From Bradyrhizobium xenonodulans (lineage in GTDB: Bacteria; Pseudomonadota; Alphaproteobacteria; Rhizobiales; Xanthobacteraceae), in contig NZ_CP089391.1 of assembly GCF_027594865.1 (NCBI RefSeq), forward strand, positions 5,362,501 to 5,426,500: a stretch of 64,000 nt of DNA, in the 5' to 3' direction. Position numbers and translations under genes: made by a program. Numbering within the stretch: position 1 is the first letter of the stretch; each line of letters begins with the position of its first letter. Positions 28,552 to 37,120 of this stretch are shown one piece after another. The notes beneath the pieces were generated by a model. The model saw only the letters and a program-made list of their open reading frames with translations. It did no database searches and was not told where the DNA came from.

Positions 28552-30255
28552 ATGCGCCGCCTGCTCGTCGCGCTCTGCCTGCTCGCCGCAACCCTGTGGG
28601 CCGCACCCGCCTTCGCCCAGGCGCGCAGCCAACTCGGGCCGCTCTGCACCACCGACACCACGCCTGCCGACCAGATGATCGACGCCTGCACCAAGATCAT
28701 CGCGCTGAAGGTGTTCAAGGGCGAGCAGCTTGCGACGGTCTATTTCTGGCGCGCGGTGGGCTGGAACAAGAAGGGCGACTACGCAAAAGTCATCACGGAC
28801 GCCACCGAAGCGATCCGGCTCCGGCCGAGCCAGGCGGTCTACAATCTCAGGGGATCGGCCTATTACGACAAGGGCGACTACGACATCGCGATCGCCGATT
28901 TCGACGATGCGCTGAAGCTCGGCCCACCGAGTGGCATCATCTTCCACAATCGCGGCAATGCCTGGCGCGGCAAGGGCGACTACGCCAAGGCCATTGCCGA
29001 CTACGACATGGCGATCAAGGCCGACCCGAAATCGGCGTTCTCGTTCCAGAACCGCGGCATCTCGAAAGCGGCGCTCGGCGAGCTCGACGGCGCGCTCACC
29101 GACATCAACCAGGCGATCCGGCTCGATCCGACGCTGCCGCAGCCGTTGATCAACCGCACCGCGATCTGGCGCGCCAGGGGCGATCTCGACCGCGCCATCG
29201 CCGATGGCAGCGAGGCGATCCGGCTTGCGAAGGAGAAGCCGCCCGTCAACATTATGACGCCGCCGAACAGCGTGCTGATCTCCGGCTATATCCATTGCGC
29301 ACTGTCCTATGAAGCCAAGGGCGACTATGCGCATGCGCGCGACGACTACAGGGCGACACTGGCGATCGTGGCTTCCGATGCCGGCAGCAAGGCCAATCAG
29401 GCCACCGCAAAGGTGCGGCTGTCGCTGGTAACGGATGCGCTCACACCCATCCCGCGCGATGCGCCGTCACCGACGACGCAGCCGGCACCGCAGACGGGCG
29501 CGGCGCCGGTGCCCTCGCCTGCGCCGGTTGCCCTTGGCAAGCGCATGGCACTGGTGATCGGCAACGGCGCCTATGCGCATGTCAAGGCGCTGCCCAATCC
29601 ACCCAACGATGCGCGTGCCGTCGCGAAGAGCTTGCGCGACATCGGCTTCGCGGTGACGGAGGGCGTCGATCTCGACCGCGCAGCGATGCAGAAGGTGACG
29701 CGCGACTTCCTGCGCGAGGCGGCGCGGGCGCAGGTCGCATTGGTCTATTATGCCGGCCATGGCGTGCAGGTCGACGGCCGCAACTATCTCATTCCCGTCG
29801 ATGTCGAGCTCAAGGCTGGCATCGGCATGACGGAGGCGATGATCGACATGGACACGATCATGGCCGGCCTCGACGACCAGGTCCGCACCAACATTCTGAT
29901 CTTCGATGCCTGCCGCAACAATCCAATGGCCCCGCAGGTGGCAAGCACCGGCGCCAACCGCGCCATCGAAGGTGCCTCGGGTCTTGCAGCTCCGACGAGC
30001 TTAGGTGCCGGTGCGACGCTTGGCGCGGGCACGCTGATCGCCTTCGCCACTGCGCCGGGCCAGGTCGCGCTCGACGGCGAAGGCGCCAACTCGCCTTTCT
30101 CCGCTGCGCTGTCCCGCCATCTCGGCACGCCGGGACTGGAAGTGCAGCAGATGCTCACGCGCGTGCGGGCGGAGGTGGTCTCGAGCACGAAGAACAAGCA
30201 GGTGCCGTGGTCTAACTCGTCGCTGTTGGGTGAGGTCTATCTCGCGTCGAAATGA
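28552..30255 (+). CDS. Secreted TPR-metacaspase (C14) protein
   Basis: A 567-residue protein with a signal peptide (1-23, cleaved after AFAQ), four or five TPR repeats (about 60-250; GDYAKVITDATEAIRL and GDYDIAIADFDDALKL among them), a Pro/Thr/Gln-rich linker (about 300-325), and a caspase-like peptidase domain. The catalytic His403 is in LVYYAGHG and Cys454 in IFDACRNNP, so the dyad is intact. The protease would act in the periplasm or outside. It is divergent from the methyltransferase gene across 164 bp and followed by a repeat element. Substrate and trigger are unknown. Confidence 0.9.
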   Translation: MRRLLVALCLLAATLWAAPAFAQARSQLGPLCTTDTTPADQMIDACTKIIALKVFKGEQLATVYFWRAVGWNKKGDYAKVITDATEAIRLRPSQAVYNLRGSAYYDKGDYDIAIADFDDALKLGPPSGIIFHNRGNAWRGKGDYAKAIADYDMAIKADPKSAFSFQNRGISKAALGELDGALTDINQAIRLDPTLPQPLINRTAIWRARGDLDRAIADGSEAIRLAKEKPPVNIMTPPNSVLISGYIHCALSYEAKGDYAHARDDYRATLAIVASDAGSKANQATAKVRLSLVTDALTPIPRDAPSPTTQPAPQTGAAPVPSPAPVALGKRMALVIGNGAYAHVKALPNPPNDARAVAKSLRDIGFAVTEGVDLDRAAMQKVTRDFLREAARAQVALVYYAGHGVQVDGRNYLIPVDVELKAGIGMTEAMIDMDTIMAGLDDQVRTNILIFDACRNNPMAPQVASTGANRAIEGASGLAAPTSLGAGATLGAGTLIAFATAPGQVALDGEGANSPFSAALSRHLGTPGLEVQQMLTRVRAEVVSSTKNKQVPWSNSSLLGEVYLASK

Positions 30256-30285
30256 CGACACGCTAATCGCCCCAACACTCAGCTA

Positions 30286-30385
30286 TCATCGCCCGGCTTG
30301 ACCGGGCGATCCAGTATTCCGAGACGTCAGTGATTCACCGAGAGGCCGCGGCCTACTGGATTCCCCGCTTTCGCGGGGAATGACA
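30286..30385. repeat. Two-hairpin dispersed palindromic element
   Basis: CGCCCGG/CCGGGCG (30290-30308) and TTCCCCGC/GCGGGGAA (30361-30380) stems flank a spacer with GATCCAGTATTCC and ACGTCAG. The same architecture, with ATCCAGTA and ACGTCAG in the spacer, is at 56893-57012, showing a repeated family. It follows the metacaspase gene and may also serve as a terminator. Confidence 0.85.
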
Positions 30386-30436
30386 GTGTGTGTGGTGAGG
30401 CTTCGCCGTTACCCAGCTGCGGGACGACGTGGCGCG

Positions 30437-31555
30437 TCAGTTGCCCCACACTTCCTTCGCGATCTCCACCGCAAGGCTCAGCTTGGCCCACTGCTCTTCC
30501 TCGGAGAGGATGTTGCCCTCTTCCGTCGAGGCGAAACCGCACTGAGGCGACAGCGCGAGCTGCTCCAGCGGCGCGAACTTGGCGGCCTCTTCCAGGCGGC
30601 GCTTGATGTCGTCCTTCTTCTCGAGCTCGCCGAACTTCGAGGTGATGACGCCGACCACGACGACCTTGTTGCCCTTCGGCAGGAAGCGCAGCGGCTCGAA
30701 GCCGCCTGCGCGGTCACTGTCGTATTCGAGGAAGTAGCCGTCGTAATTGGTGCCGGCGAGCATGGTCTCGGCCACGGGCTCGTAGCCGCCCGAAGAAATC
30801 CAGGTCGAGCGGAAATTGCCGCGGCAGACATGCGTCGTCACCACCATGTCGGCGGGCTTCTCTGCCAGCGCGTAGTTGATGACGCGCGCATAGATCTGCT
30901 GGAGGCCGTCCGGATTATCACCGCGCTCGCGCGCCTTCTGCAATTCATCCGGCGAGCAGAGATACGCCCAGACCGTGTCGTCGAACTGGAGATAGCGGCA
31001 GCCAGCGTCGTAGAACGCCTTCACCGCCTTGCGGTAGGTCTTGCCGAGGTCCTCGTAGAAGGCGTCCAGATCGGGATAGACGTCCTTGGAGATTGCCTTG
31101 CGGCCGCCGCGGAAGTGCAGCACCGCCGGCGAGGGGATCGTCATCTTGGCGGTGACGTGGGCCTGATCCGCGTTCTTCTTGAGGAAGCGGAAATGGTCCA
31201 GCATCGGGTGGTCGTCGGGGAAGTCGAGCTTGCCGATCACGCGCACCGCGTCGTGACGGGTCTGCACACCCGCGAACTGGATGCCGGAGTCGGGGTGAAA
31301 CAGCTCGCAGCCGGTCAGCTTGGCCAGGAAGTCGAAATGCCACCAGGAACGGCGGAACTCGCCATCGGTCGCGAGCTTCAAGCCGACGGAGGCCTGCTTG
31401 TGCACGACCTTCTCGATCTCCATGTCCTCGATCTTGCGCAGATCGTCGGCCGAGATCTCGCCCTTCTCGAGACGGCTGCGGGCTTCCTTGATCTTGGCGG
31501 GGCGCAGGAGGCTGCCGACCTCGTCGGCGCGGAAGGGGGCTTTGATTCGCTGCAT
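30437..31555 (-). CDS. MetE C-terminal-domain (cobalamin-independent methionine synthase-like) protein
   Basis: A 372-residue TIM-barrel protein matching only the catalytic half of MetE, as in the YxjG/YxjH and archaeal MetE group. The zinc ligands are all present: His242 and Cys244 in THVCRGN, Glu277 in FLEYDS and Cys339 in SPQCGF, so a methyl- or alkyl-transferase reaction on a thiol is likely. It lacks the folate-binding N-terminal domain of full MetE, so the methyl donor may differ. It lies 19 bp after livF and ends the liv-type importer operon, suggesting that the imported compound is its substrate or methyl donor. Confidence 0.87.
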   Translation of the reverse strand: MQRIKAPFRADEVGSLLRPAKIKEARSRLEKGEISADDLRKIEDMEIEKVVHKQASVGLKLATDGEFRRSWWHFDFLAKLTGCELFHPDSGIQFAGVQTRHDAVRVIGKLDFPDDHPMLDHFRFLKKNADQAHVTAKMTIPSPAVLHFRGGRKAISKDVYPDLDAFYEDLGKTYRKAVKAFYDAGCRYLQFDDTVWAYLCSPDELQKARERGDNPDGLQQIYARVINYALAEKPADMVVTTHVCRGNFRSTWISSGGYEPVAETMLAGTNYDGYFLEYDSDRAGGFEPLRFLPKGNKVVVVGVITSKFGELEKKDDIKRRLEEAAKFAPLEQLALSPQCGFASTEEGNILSEEEQWAKLSLAVEIAKEVWGN

Positions 31556-31574
31556 TTGTTACTCCCGGGATATT

Positions 31575-32291
31575 TTAGTGGGCGGCCGCTCCGGCGACAC
31601 CGAGGTGGCGCTCCAGGACCGACGGGTCGGCCTTCAGCGCGGCGCTCGGGGCGTCGTGGACGATCGTTCCGCGCTCCAATATCACAACGCGGTCGGCGAG
31701 CCCCAGAATCTTTTGGGCATTCTGCTCGACGATGATCGAGCAGATGCCACCCGCCCGGGTGATGGCCCCGATCGCCCTCAAGAGCTCCTCGACGATGATG
31801 GGGGCAAGACCCTCGGTCGGCTCGTCCAGCAGCAGAACCTTCGGGTTGAGGGTCAGTGCGCGGCCGATCGCCAGCATCTGTTGCTCGCCGCCGGAGAGCT
31901 GGTTGCCGAAATTGCTCCGCCGCTCCTTCAGCCGCGGGAACATCTCGTAGACCTTCTCGACCGTCCAGGGGCCGGGCTGCGCCACGGCGGTCATGTTCTC
32001 TTCCACCGTGAGCGAGCGGAAGATGTTGCGCTCCTGCGGCACCCAGCCAATCCCGGCGCGCGCCCGCTGGTCGGGCCGCAAACTCGTGACGTCGGCGCCG
32101 GCAAGTGCGACCGAGCCGGAGAAGCGGCGGGTGACACCGACGATGGAGTTGATCAGCGTGGTCTTGCCGGTGCCGTTGCGCCCCAGCAGCGCCAGCACCT
32201 GCCCCTCGGCGATGCGCAGCGACATGTTGGGCAGCACCACCGCCTCGCCATAGCCGGCGCGCAGGGAATCGATCGCGAGCAGGTCAGACAT
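31575..32291 (-). CDS. Liv-type ABC importer ATPase (LivF)
   Basis: A 238-residue ABC ATPase of the LivF group with Walker A GRNGTGKTT, signature LSGGEQQMLAIGRAL and Walker B VLLLDEPTEGL. It pairs with LivG to power uptake through LivH/LivM. Its start overlaps the livG stop by 8 bp. The cluster order livK-livH-livM-livG-livF-MetE-like on the minus strand is a single probable operon. The substrate is not branched-chain amino acids by necessity; many such systems take aromatic acids, amides or small carboxylates. Confidence 0.93.
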   Translation of the reverse strand: MSDLLAIDSLRAGYGEAVVLPNMSLRIAEGQVLALLGRNGTGKTTLINSIVGVTRRFSGSVALAGADVTSLRPDQRARAGIGWVPQERNIFRSLTVEENMTAVAQPGPWTVEKVYEMFPRLKERRSNFGNQLSGGEQQMLAIGRALTLNPKVLLLDEPTEGLAPIIVEELLRAIGAITRAGGICSIIVEQNAQKILGLADRVVILERGTIVHDAPSAALKADPSVLERHLGVAGAAAH

Positions 32292-33039
32292 TGACCGCCT
32301 CCTCGCCGAGATAGACGGCCTTCACCTGGGGATCGCGCGCGACCTGCTCGGGCGGACCTTCGGTGAGCAGCGCGCCCGAGACCAGCACCGAGATACGGTC
32401 GGCAAAGGAGAAGACGAGGTCCATGTCGTGCTCGATCAGGAGCACCGTGACGTCACGCGGCAGCGCGCCGACCACCGCGAGAATGTCGTGGCGCTCGCTT
32501 TCGGGCACACCGGCGGCGGGCTCGTCGAGCAGCAGCACGCGCGGCTTGGCCGCGATCGCGACCGCGATCTCGAGCAGGCGTTGCTTGCCGTAAGGCAGAG
32601 TCACGGTCTGCTCGTTCATGACATCGAGCAGATGGAAGCGCGTCAGCAGATCGGCGATCTCGCCGTTGACGTCGCTGCGCGTGCCCATCCGCCGCCACCA
32701 GTCGCCGCCATGTCCGAGGCGTTCGGAGACCGCAAGGCCAATGGTCTCGAGCGGCGTCAGGTCGGGATAGAGCTGGTTGATCTGGAAGGTGCGCGACAGG
32801 CCGCGCAGCACGCGCTTGTGCACGGGAAGGTCGGTGATGTCCTGGCCTTCAAGCAGGATGCGGCCGGAGTTCGGCTTCAGCACGCCGGTGAGCTGGTTGA
32901 TGACCGTGGTCTTGCCAGCGCCGTTCGGGCCGATCAGCGCATGGCGGGCGCCCTGCTCGATCTTCAAGGACAGATCGCGGGTGACGCGCAGGCCGCCAAA
33001 CTGCTTTTCGAGATTCTGGGTTTCGAGCGCGATGGTCAT
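32284..33039 (-). CDS. Liv-type ABC importer ATPase (LivG)
   Basis: A 251-residue ABC ATPase of the LivG group: Walker A GPNGAGKTT, the LivG-type region GLSRTFQINQLYPDLTPLETI, a degenerate signature (TVTLPYGKQRLLEIAVAIA) and Walker B VLLLDEPAAG. The degenerate LSGGQ is usual for LivG. Its ATG overlaps the stop of livM in ATGA, indicating coupled translation with the permease, and its own end overlaps livF. Confidence 0.93.
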   Translation of the reverse strand: MTIALETQNLEKQFGGLRVTRDLSLKIEQGARHALIGPNGAGKTTVINQLTGVLKPNSGRILLEGQDITDLPVHKRVLRGLSRTFQINQLYPDLTPLETIGLAVSERLGHGGDWWRRMGTRSDVNGEIADLLTRFHLLDVMNEQTVTLPYGKQRLLEIAVAIAAKPRVLLLDEPAAGVPESERHDILAVVGALPRDVTVLLIEHDMDLVFSFADRISVLVSGALLTEGPPEQVARDPQVKAVYLGEEAVNV

Positions 33040-34064
33040 GAATCGCTCTCCGGCACGGCGACGACGGCCTTGCGCCCCATCACCTGCTTGATCACGAGGT
33101 TCGGCACGTACAGCACCCAGCGATGCAGGCGCTGGCGGCCGACCAGCACGATCACGACCAGCACGAGGCCGATCCAGAACATCCAGTATTGTGGCGTGAT
33201 GGTCTGAAACAGTTCCTGCAGCATCTTGAAGACGACCGCGCCGATCAGGCCGCCATAGAGATAGCCGGTGCCGCCGATGACGAGCACCAGCATCAGATCG
33301 GCCGAGCGCTCGAAGGCGAACACGTCGAGCGAGGCGATCGCGGTGGTCTGGGTGAACAGCGCGCCCGCGATACCGGCATAGAACGCTGCGAGCGTGTAGA
33401 TCGCGATCAGCCGGCGGTTGACGGGGATGCCGATCGCGGCAGCGCGCAGCGGATTGTTCTTGATCGCGCGCAGCGACAGACCAAACGGCGAGTGCACGAC
33501 GCGGCGAGCGAGCAGAAACAGCAGGAACAGCACGGCCAGCGAATAGAAGAAGCCGGTCTTGCCGAACATGTCGAACGGGATCTCGCCGAAAATCGGCTCC
33601 ATCTCGATGCCCTGCAAGCCGTCGGTGCCGCCGGTGATGTTGGAGAAGCGCTCGGCCAGCGCCTCGAGCAGCAGCGCGATGCCGAGCGTGACCATCAGCC
33701 GGGTCAGGTCGACGCCGCGGATCACGAGAAAGCTCGTGGCAAAGCCCAGCACCATCGCAGCCAAGCCAGCGACGATCAGCGCGAGCACCGGCTCCTTGAC
33801 GATGCCGTGAAGCGCAAGAAGCCCCGCCGCATAGGCGCCGACGCCGAAGAAGGCGGCGTGGCCCAGCGAGACGATGCCGGCATAGCCGAGGATGAGATCG
33901 AGCGACATCGTGAACAGCGCCAGCCGCAGGATGTCGGTCATGATCAGATAGCGCGTGGGAAATATGAAGCCGCAGGCCAGCACGAGGAGCCAGAAAGCGA
34001 CTTCGCCATAGTGCCAGCGCGCCTGGCGCTGGGCATGATAGCCGACGTCGGAGGAAGCGCTCAT
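33036..34064 (-). CDS. Liv-type ABC importer permease (LivM)
   Basis: A 342-residue inner-membrane permease with about nine helices. YAGIVSLGHAAFFGVGAYAAG and the cytoplasmic coupling loop LRAIKNNPLRAAAIGIPV are the LivM family landmarks. The ATG at 34064 is chosen since the frame upstream overlaps livH. It is 8 bp downstream of livH and overlaps livG. Together with LivH it forms the membrane channel of the importer. Confidence 0.92.
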   Translation of the reverse strand: MSASSDVGYHAQRQARWHYGEVAFWLLVLACGFIFPTRYLIMTDILRLALFTMSLDLILGYAGIVSLGHAAFFGVGAYAAGLLALHGIVKEPVLALIVAGLAAMVLGFATSFLVIRGVDLTRLMVTLGIALLLEALAERFSNITGGTDGLQGIEMEPIFGEIPFDMFGKTGFFYSLAVLFLLFLLARRVVHSPFGLSLRAIKNNPLRAAAIGIPVNRRLIAIYTLAAFYAGIAGALFTQTTAIASLDVFAFERSADLMLVLVIGGTGYLYGGLIGAVVFKMLQELFQTITPQYWMFWIGLVLVVIVLVGRQRLHRWVLYVPNLVIKQVMGRKAVVAVPESDS

Positions 34065-34072
34065 CGGCAAAC

Positions 34073-34942
34073 TCAACGCGCGGCCGTGCGGCCGAACAGG
34101 CCGTTCGGGCGCCAGATCAGGATCACGATCATCATGGTGTAGATCACGAAGGGGCCCATCTTGGGCACGTAATATTTGCCGGCGACGTCGCCAATGCCGA
34201 GCAGAAGCGAGGCCAGGAACGGCCCGGTGATCGAGGACGAACCGCCGACGGTGACCACGATCAGGAAATAGATCATGAACTTCAGCGGGAAGTACGGATC
34301 GAGGCCGAGGATCTCCGCGCTCAGCGCACCGCCGAGACCGGCAAGCCCGCAACCGAAGGCAAAGGTGAAGGCGAACACCTGCGGCACGTTGATGCCGAGG
34401 CCGCTCGCGGCACGGGGATCATCGACCGCGGCGCGCAGGCGGCTGCCGAAACGGGTCTTGGCCAGTACCATCTGAAGACCGATGGTGAGCAGGCCGCAGA
34501 TCACGATGATCATCAAGCGGTAGCGGCCGATGCCGACGCCGAACACGTCGAACTGGCCCTGCAGCGCCGCCGGCAGATTGATGAACACGCGCGACGAGCC
34601 CTGGATGTAGTCGACGGCCGCGACCGACATGAAGGTCAGGCCGATCGTGAACAGCACCTGGTCGAGATGGCTGCGCGTGTAGAGATGGCGATAGAGCGTG
34701 CGCTCGAGCGCGATGCCGATGGCGGCGGAGGAAACGAAGGCGAGCGGCAGCGCGGCGAAGAACGGCCAGCCCATCCGGTTGACCAGCACCATGCAGACAT
34801 AGCCGCCCGCCATGGCGAAGGCGCCGTGGGCGAGATTGACGAAGTTCATCAGGCCGAGCGTGACCGCGAGCCCGCAGGCCAGCACGAACAGCAGCATGCC
34901 GTAGGCAACGCCATCGAACAGGTTGGTGAGGATAGAGGTCAT
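34073..34942 (-). CDS. Liv-type ABC importer permease (LivH)
   Basis: A 289-residue inner-membrane permease with about eight helices. The N-terminal GVAYGMLLFVLACGLAVTLG and MNFVNLAHGAFAMAGGY segments, and the later GFGL-type coupling loop (RFGSRLRAAVDDPRAASGLGI), are LivH hallmarks. Between it and the upstream binding-protein gene is a 190-bp gap holding a palindromic repeat, which might uncouple their expression levels. Confidence 0.93.
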   Translation of the reverse strand: MTSILTNLFDGVAYGMLLFVLACGLAVTLGLMNFVNLAHGAFAMAGGYVCMVLVNRMGWPFFAALPLAFVSSAAIGIALERTLYRHLYTRSHLDQVLFTIGLTFMSVAAVDYIQGSSRVFINLPAALQGQFDVFGVGIGRYRLMIIVICGLLTIGLQMVLAKTRFGSRLRAAVDDPRAASGLGINVPQVFAFTFAFGCGLAGLGGALSAEILGLDPYFPLKFMIYFLIVVTVGGSSSITGPFLASLLLGIGDVAGKYYVPKMGPFVIYTMMIVILIWRPNGLFGRTAAR

Positions 34943-34985
34943 CGAGGCTCGAAGGTCATCCTAGGTGTGGCCTGGGGCCGTGCTG

Positions 34986-35112
34986 CGCTCCCTCTCCCGC
35001 TTGCGGGAGAGGATTGGGGAGAGGGTGTCTCGACGGAGAGACTCCCGATGAGGAGGGAGCCCTCACCCGGCGCTTTGCGCCGACCTCTCCCGCGAGCGGG
35101 AGAGGTGAGCCC
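34986..35112. repeat. Palindromic element inside the liv operon
   Basis: Two copies of the same palindrome core, CCTCTCCCGC-N2-GCGGGAGAGG, at 34991-35012 and 35084-35105, flank smaller stems GTCTC/GAGAC and GGCGC-TTT-GCGCC. It lies between the binding-protein gene and livH. Such composite elements are common in this clade's intergenic regions; it could form strong RNA hairpins that shield the upstream mRNA. Confidence 0.85.
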
Positions 35113-35134
35113 CGGGATGACGCGCTTTCGCGCG

Positions 35135-36313
35135 TCACTTCTTGGTCTTGCCGAGATCCTTGACGGCCTCGAAGGTCGCGAACTCGACGTTGTAGAGCTC
35201 GCCGTCGACCTTCTCGACCTTGCGGATGTAGATGTTCTGGACGATGTCGCGGGTCTCGGGATCGATCGAGATCGGGCCGCGCGGGCTCTCCCACTTCTGG
35301 CCCTTCATGGCTTCGATCAGCTTGGTGCCGTCGGTGTCGCCATTGGTCTTCTTCAGAGCCTCGTAAATCAGGTGGATGCCGTCATAGCCGCTCACGGCCA
35401 TGAAGCCCGGACGGTTGCCGAAGGCCTTCTTGTAGGCCGCGACGAAATCCTTGTTCATCTGCGAGGGGTGCGCGGCGGAATAGAGATGCGCGGTGACCGT
35501 GCCGAGCACGGCGTCGCCCATGTTGTTGAGCAGATCGTCGTCGGTGACGTCGCCGGGTCCGATCACCTTGATGCCGGCCTTGTCGAGACCACGCTCGGCA
35601 TATTGCTTCATGAAGTTGCCGCCCTGGCCGGCCGGCACGAACACGAAGATCGCGTCGGGTTTTGCGTCCTTCATGCGCTGGAGGAACGGCGCGAAATCGG
35701 GATTGGCGAGCGGCGTCTTGACCTCTTCGACGACCTCGCCGCCACCGGCGGTGAAATTCTGCTTGAAGAAGTTGAGCGCATCATTGCCCGGCGCATAGTC
35801 CGAGGTCAGCGTCGCCACCTTCTTGATGCCGTTCTTCACGGCCCAGTCGGCGATGATGGTCGAGGACTGCGCGAGCGTGAAGCTGGTGCGCACGATATAG
35901 GGCGAGCGCTCGGTGATGATGGAGGTGCCGGCCGCCATCACGACTTCCGGGATCTTGGCCTGCGTCGCGAGCGGCGCGGCGGCGAGCGCGGCCGGCGTCA
36001 CGCCGAAGCCGGCGATGAAATTGACCTTGTCGTTGACGATCAATTCCTGCGCGGCGGTCTTGGTCTTGTCCGGGATAGCGGCGTCATCCTTGAGGATGAT
36101 CTCGACCTTCTTGCCGGCGACGGTGTCGCCCTTCTGCTGCATGTAGAGCTTGATCGCGTTCTCGATCTGCTTGCCGGTCGAGGCCTGGCCGCCGGTCATC
36201 GGCAGGATCAGGCCGACCTTGACGGTGTCCTCGGCCTTGGCCGGCACGACGGCCGCAAGGCCGGCGATGGCAACCGCTGCTGCCGTGCGTGAAAACGTGC
36301 TGCGTTCGAACAT
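35135..36313 (-). CDS. Liv-type periplasmic substrate-binding protein
   Basis: A 392-residue type I periplasmic binding protein with a signal peptide (about 1-27, ending VPAKA). The mature protein starts with the two-lobe PBP motif VKVGLILPMTGGQASTG and has the usual hinge sequences ASYAPG-like (LTSDYAPGNDALNFF) and SGYDGIHLIYEAL. It is the first gene of the importer operon and is usually expressed at highest level. The ligand is not predictable; context with a MetE-like enzyme hints at a sulfur or methylated compound, which is inference. Confidence 0.93.
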   Translation of the reverse strand: MFERSTFSRTAAAVAIAGLAAVVPAKAEDTVKVGLILPMTGGQASTGKQIENAIKLYMQQKGDTVAGKKVEIILKDDAAIPDKTKTAAQELIVNDKVNFIAGFGVTPAALAAAPLATQAKIPEVVMAAGTSIITERSPYIVRTSFTLAQSSTIIADWAVKNGIKKVATLTSDYAPGNDALNFFKQNFTAGGGEVVEEVKTPLANPDFAPFLQRMKDAKPDAIFVFVPAGQGGNFMKQYAERGLDKAGIKVIGPGDVTDDDLLNNMGDAVLGTVTAHLYSAAHPSQMNKDFVAAYKKAFGNRPGFMAVSGYDGIHLIYEALKKTNGDTDGTKLIEAMKGQKWESPRGPISIDPETRDIVQNIYIRKVEKVDGELYNVEFATFEAVKDLGKTKK

Positions 36314-36436
36314 CAGATGTCCCTCCCCTTCATTCCTGACCTCTTGTGCGCCGAACCGAGTGCCCGGTCCTTCTTAACCTTAGCTCACGCAGGCGCGTGT
36401 CGCGCGTCACATGGCGTCTTTCGCGCCCTCATTGTC

Positions 36437-36482
36437 AATCGGACGTTTGGCGACCATTCGGCGCAAGCCGAACGTTCCGATT
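36437..36482. repeat. Imperfect inverted repeat
   Basis: AATCGGACGTTTGGC (36437-36451) is nearly complementary to GCCGAACGTTCCGATT (36467-36482), with one indel and one mismatch and a 15-base loop. It lies 124-169 bp before the binding-protein gene start. It could be an mRNA leader hairpin or an operator pair. Confidence 0.55.
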
Positions 36483-36550
36483 GCCGACGGCGGGAAGCGC
36501 TGCCGCGGTTACGTCGGAGTGACCCGAGCCCCCGATCGCGGTTTCACCTA

Positions 36551-36568
36551 TTTGTACGATTGTACAAA
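36551..36568. promoter_or_regulatory. 18-bp operator-like palindrome
   Basis: TTTGTACGATTGTACAAA is a perfect inverted repeat of TTTGTAC/GTACAAA with a GATT spacer, in an AT-rich island between the divergent liv operon and lipoprotein gene. The size and symmetry fit a dimeric GntR- or TetR-type repressor site. No regulator gene is adjacent, so the binder is unknown. Confidence 0.55.
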
Positions 36569-36832
36569 TAAAATGGACCTGTCAACGAAAAATCCCCTGC
36601 GTCGGCCAAGCCAATTTGTCTCGAGCCTGTTGCCGCAGTCTAGGAACGCAGCGGACCGGGTGGATGGAGGATTTCGTCTTTCTTTTGCAGAATTCGGACA
36701 CGGGCCCGCCCGTGCCGGCCACAATTCGGTAACAAATTACCTACCTCGAATAAGTCTATTTTACCTTGTTGAAGGCTACGCTCCGTCCCGCCAGCCTGAC
36801 CTGGCGCCCAACAGACCGAATTCGCGCGCACA

Positions 36833-37117
36833 ATGCTCAAGCCATTCCGCTCCGTCCTAATCCTCGTTGCGCTCGCCGCGGGGCTGTCCGGCTGCGGCAC
36901 CGTCAACGAGAAGCTTTCGGCCGGCATGGGCGACTACATTCCGCAATGGGCTGGCGGCCTGCCGGCCGGCGCACCGCCGCGGCCGGGCACGCCCCAATAC
37001 GATGCCTACCTGAAGGAGCGCGAGCGCAAGCGGCTGTTGCCGGCGGCGGATCGCGAGAAGGAAGAGCAGGCGCAGCAGGGCGCGACCGGATCGACGTCGG
37101 GCGACGCGGTGCGCTGA
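36833..37117 (+). CDS. Small lipoprotein of unknown function
   Basis: A 94-residue lipoprotein: the N-terminus MLKPFRSVLILVALAAGLSGC has a basic start, hydrophobic core and a lipobox LSGC at residues 18-21, so Cys21 would be lipidated. The mature 74 residues are Pro/Gly-rich then charged (KERERKRLLPAADREKEEQ) with no domain I recognise. Position +2 after Cys is Gly, not Asp, which would favour outer-membrane sorting under E. coli rules. Neighbours do not suggest a role. Confidence 0.8.
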   Translation: MLKPFRSVLILVALAAGLSGCGTVNEKLSAGMGDYIPQWAGGLPAGAPPRPGTPQYDAYLKERERKRLLPAADREKEEQAQQGATGSTSGDAVR

Positions 37118-37120
37118 GAA

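Larger units (their letters stand above)
36314..36832. other. 519-bp divergent intergenic region
   Basis: This non-coding stretch lies between the liv operon and the lipoprotein gene and must hold both promoters. It contains an imperfect inverted repeat with 15-16 bp arms (36437-36451 and 36467-36482) and an 18-bp operator-like palindrome (36551-36568). The AT content rises around 36560-36600 and 36720-36770. I see no open frame with gene-like codon use. Confidence 0.7.
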
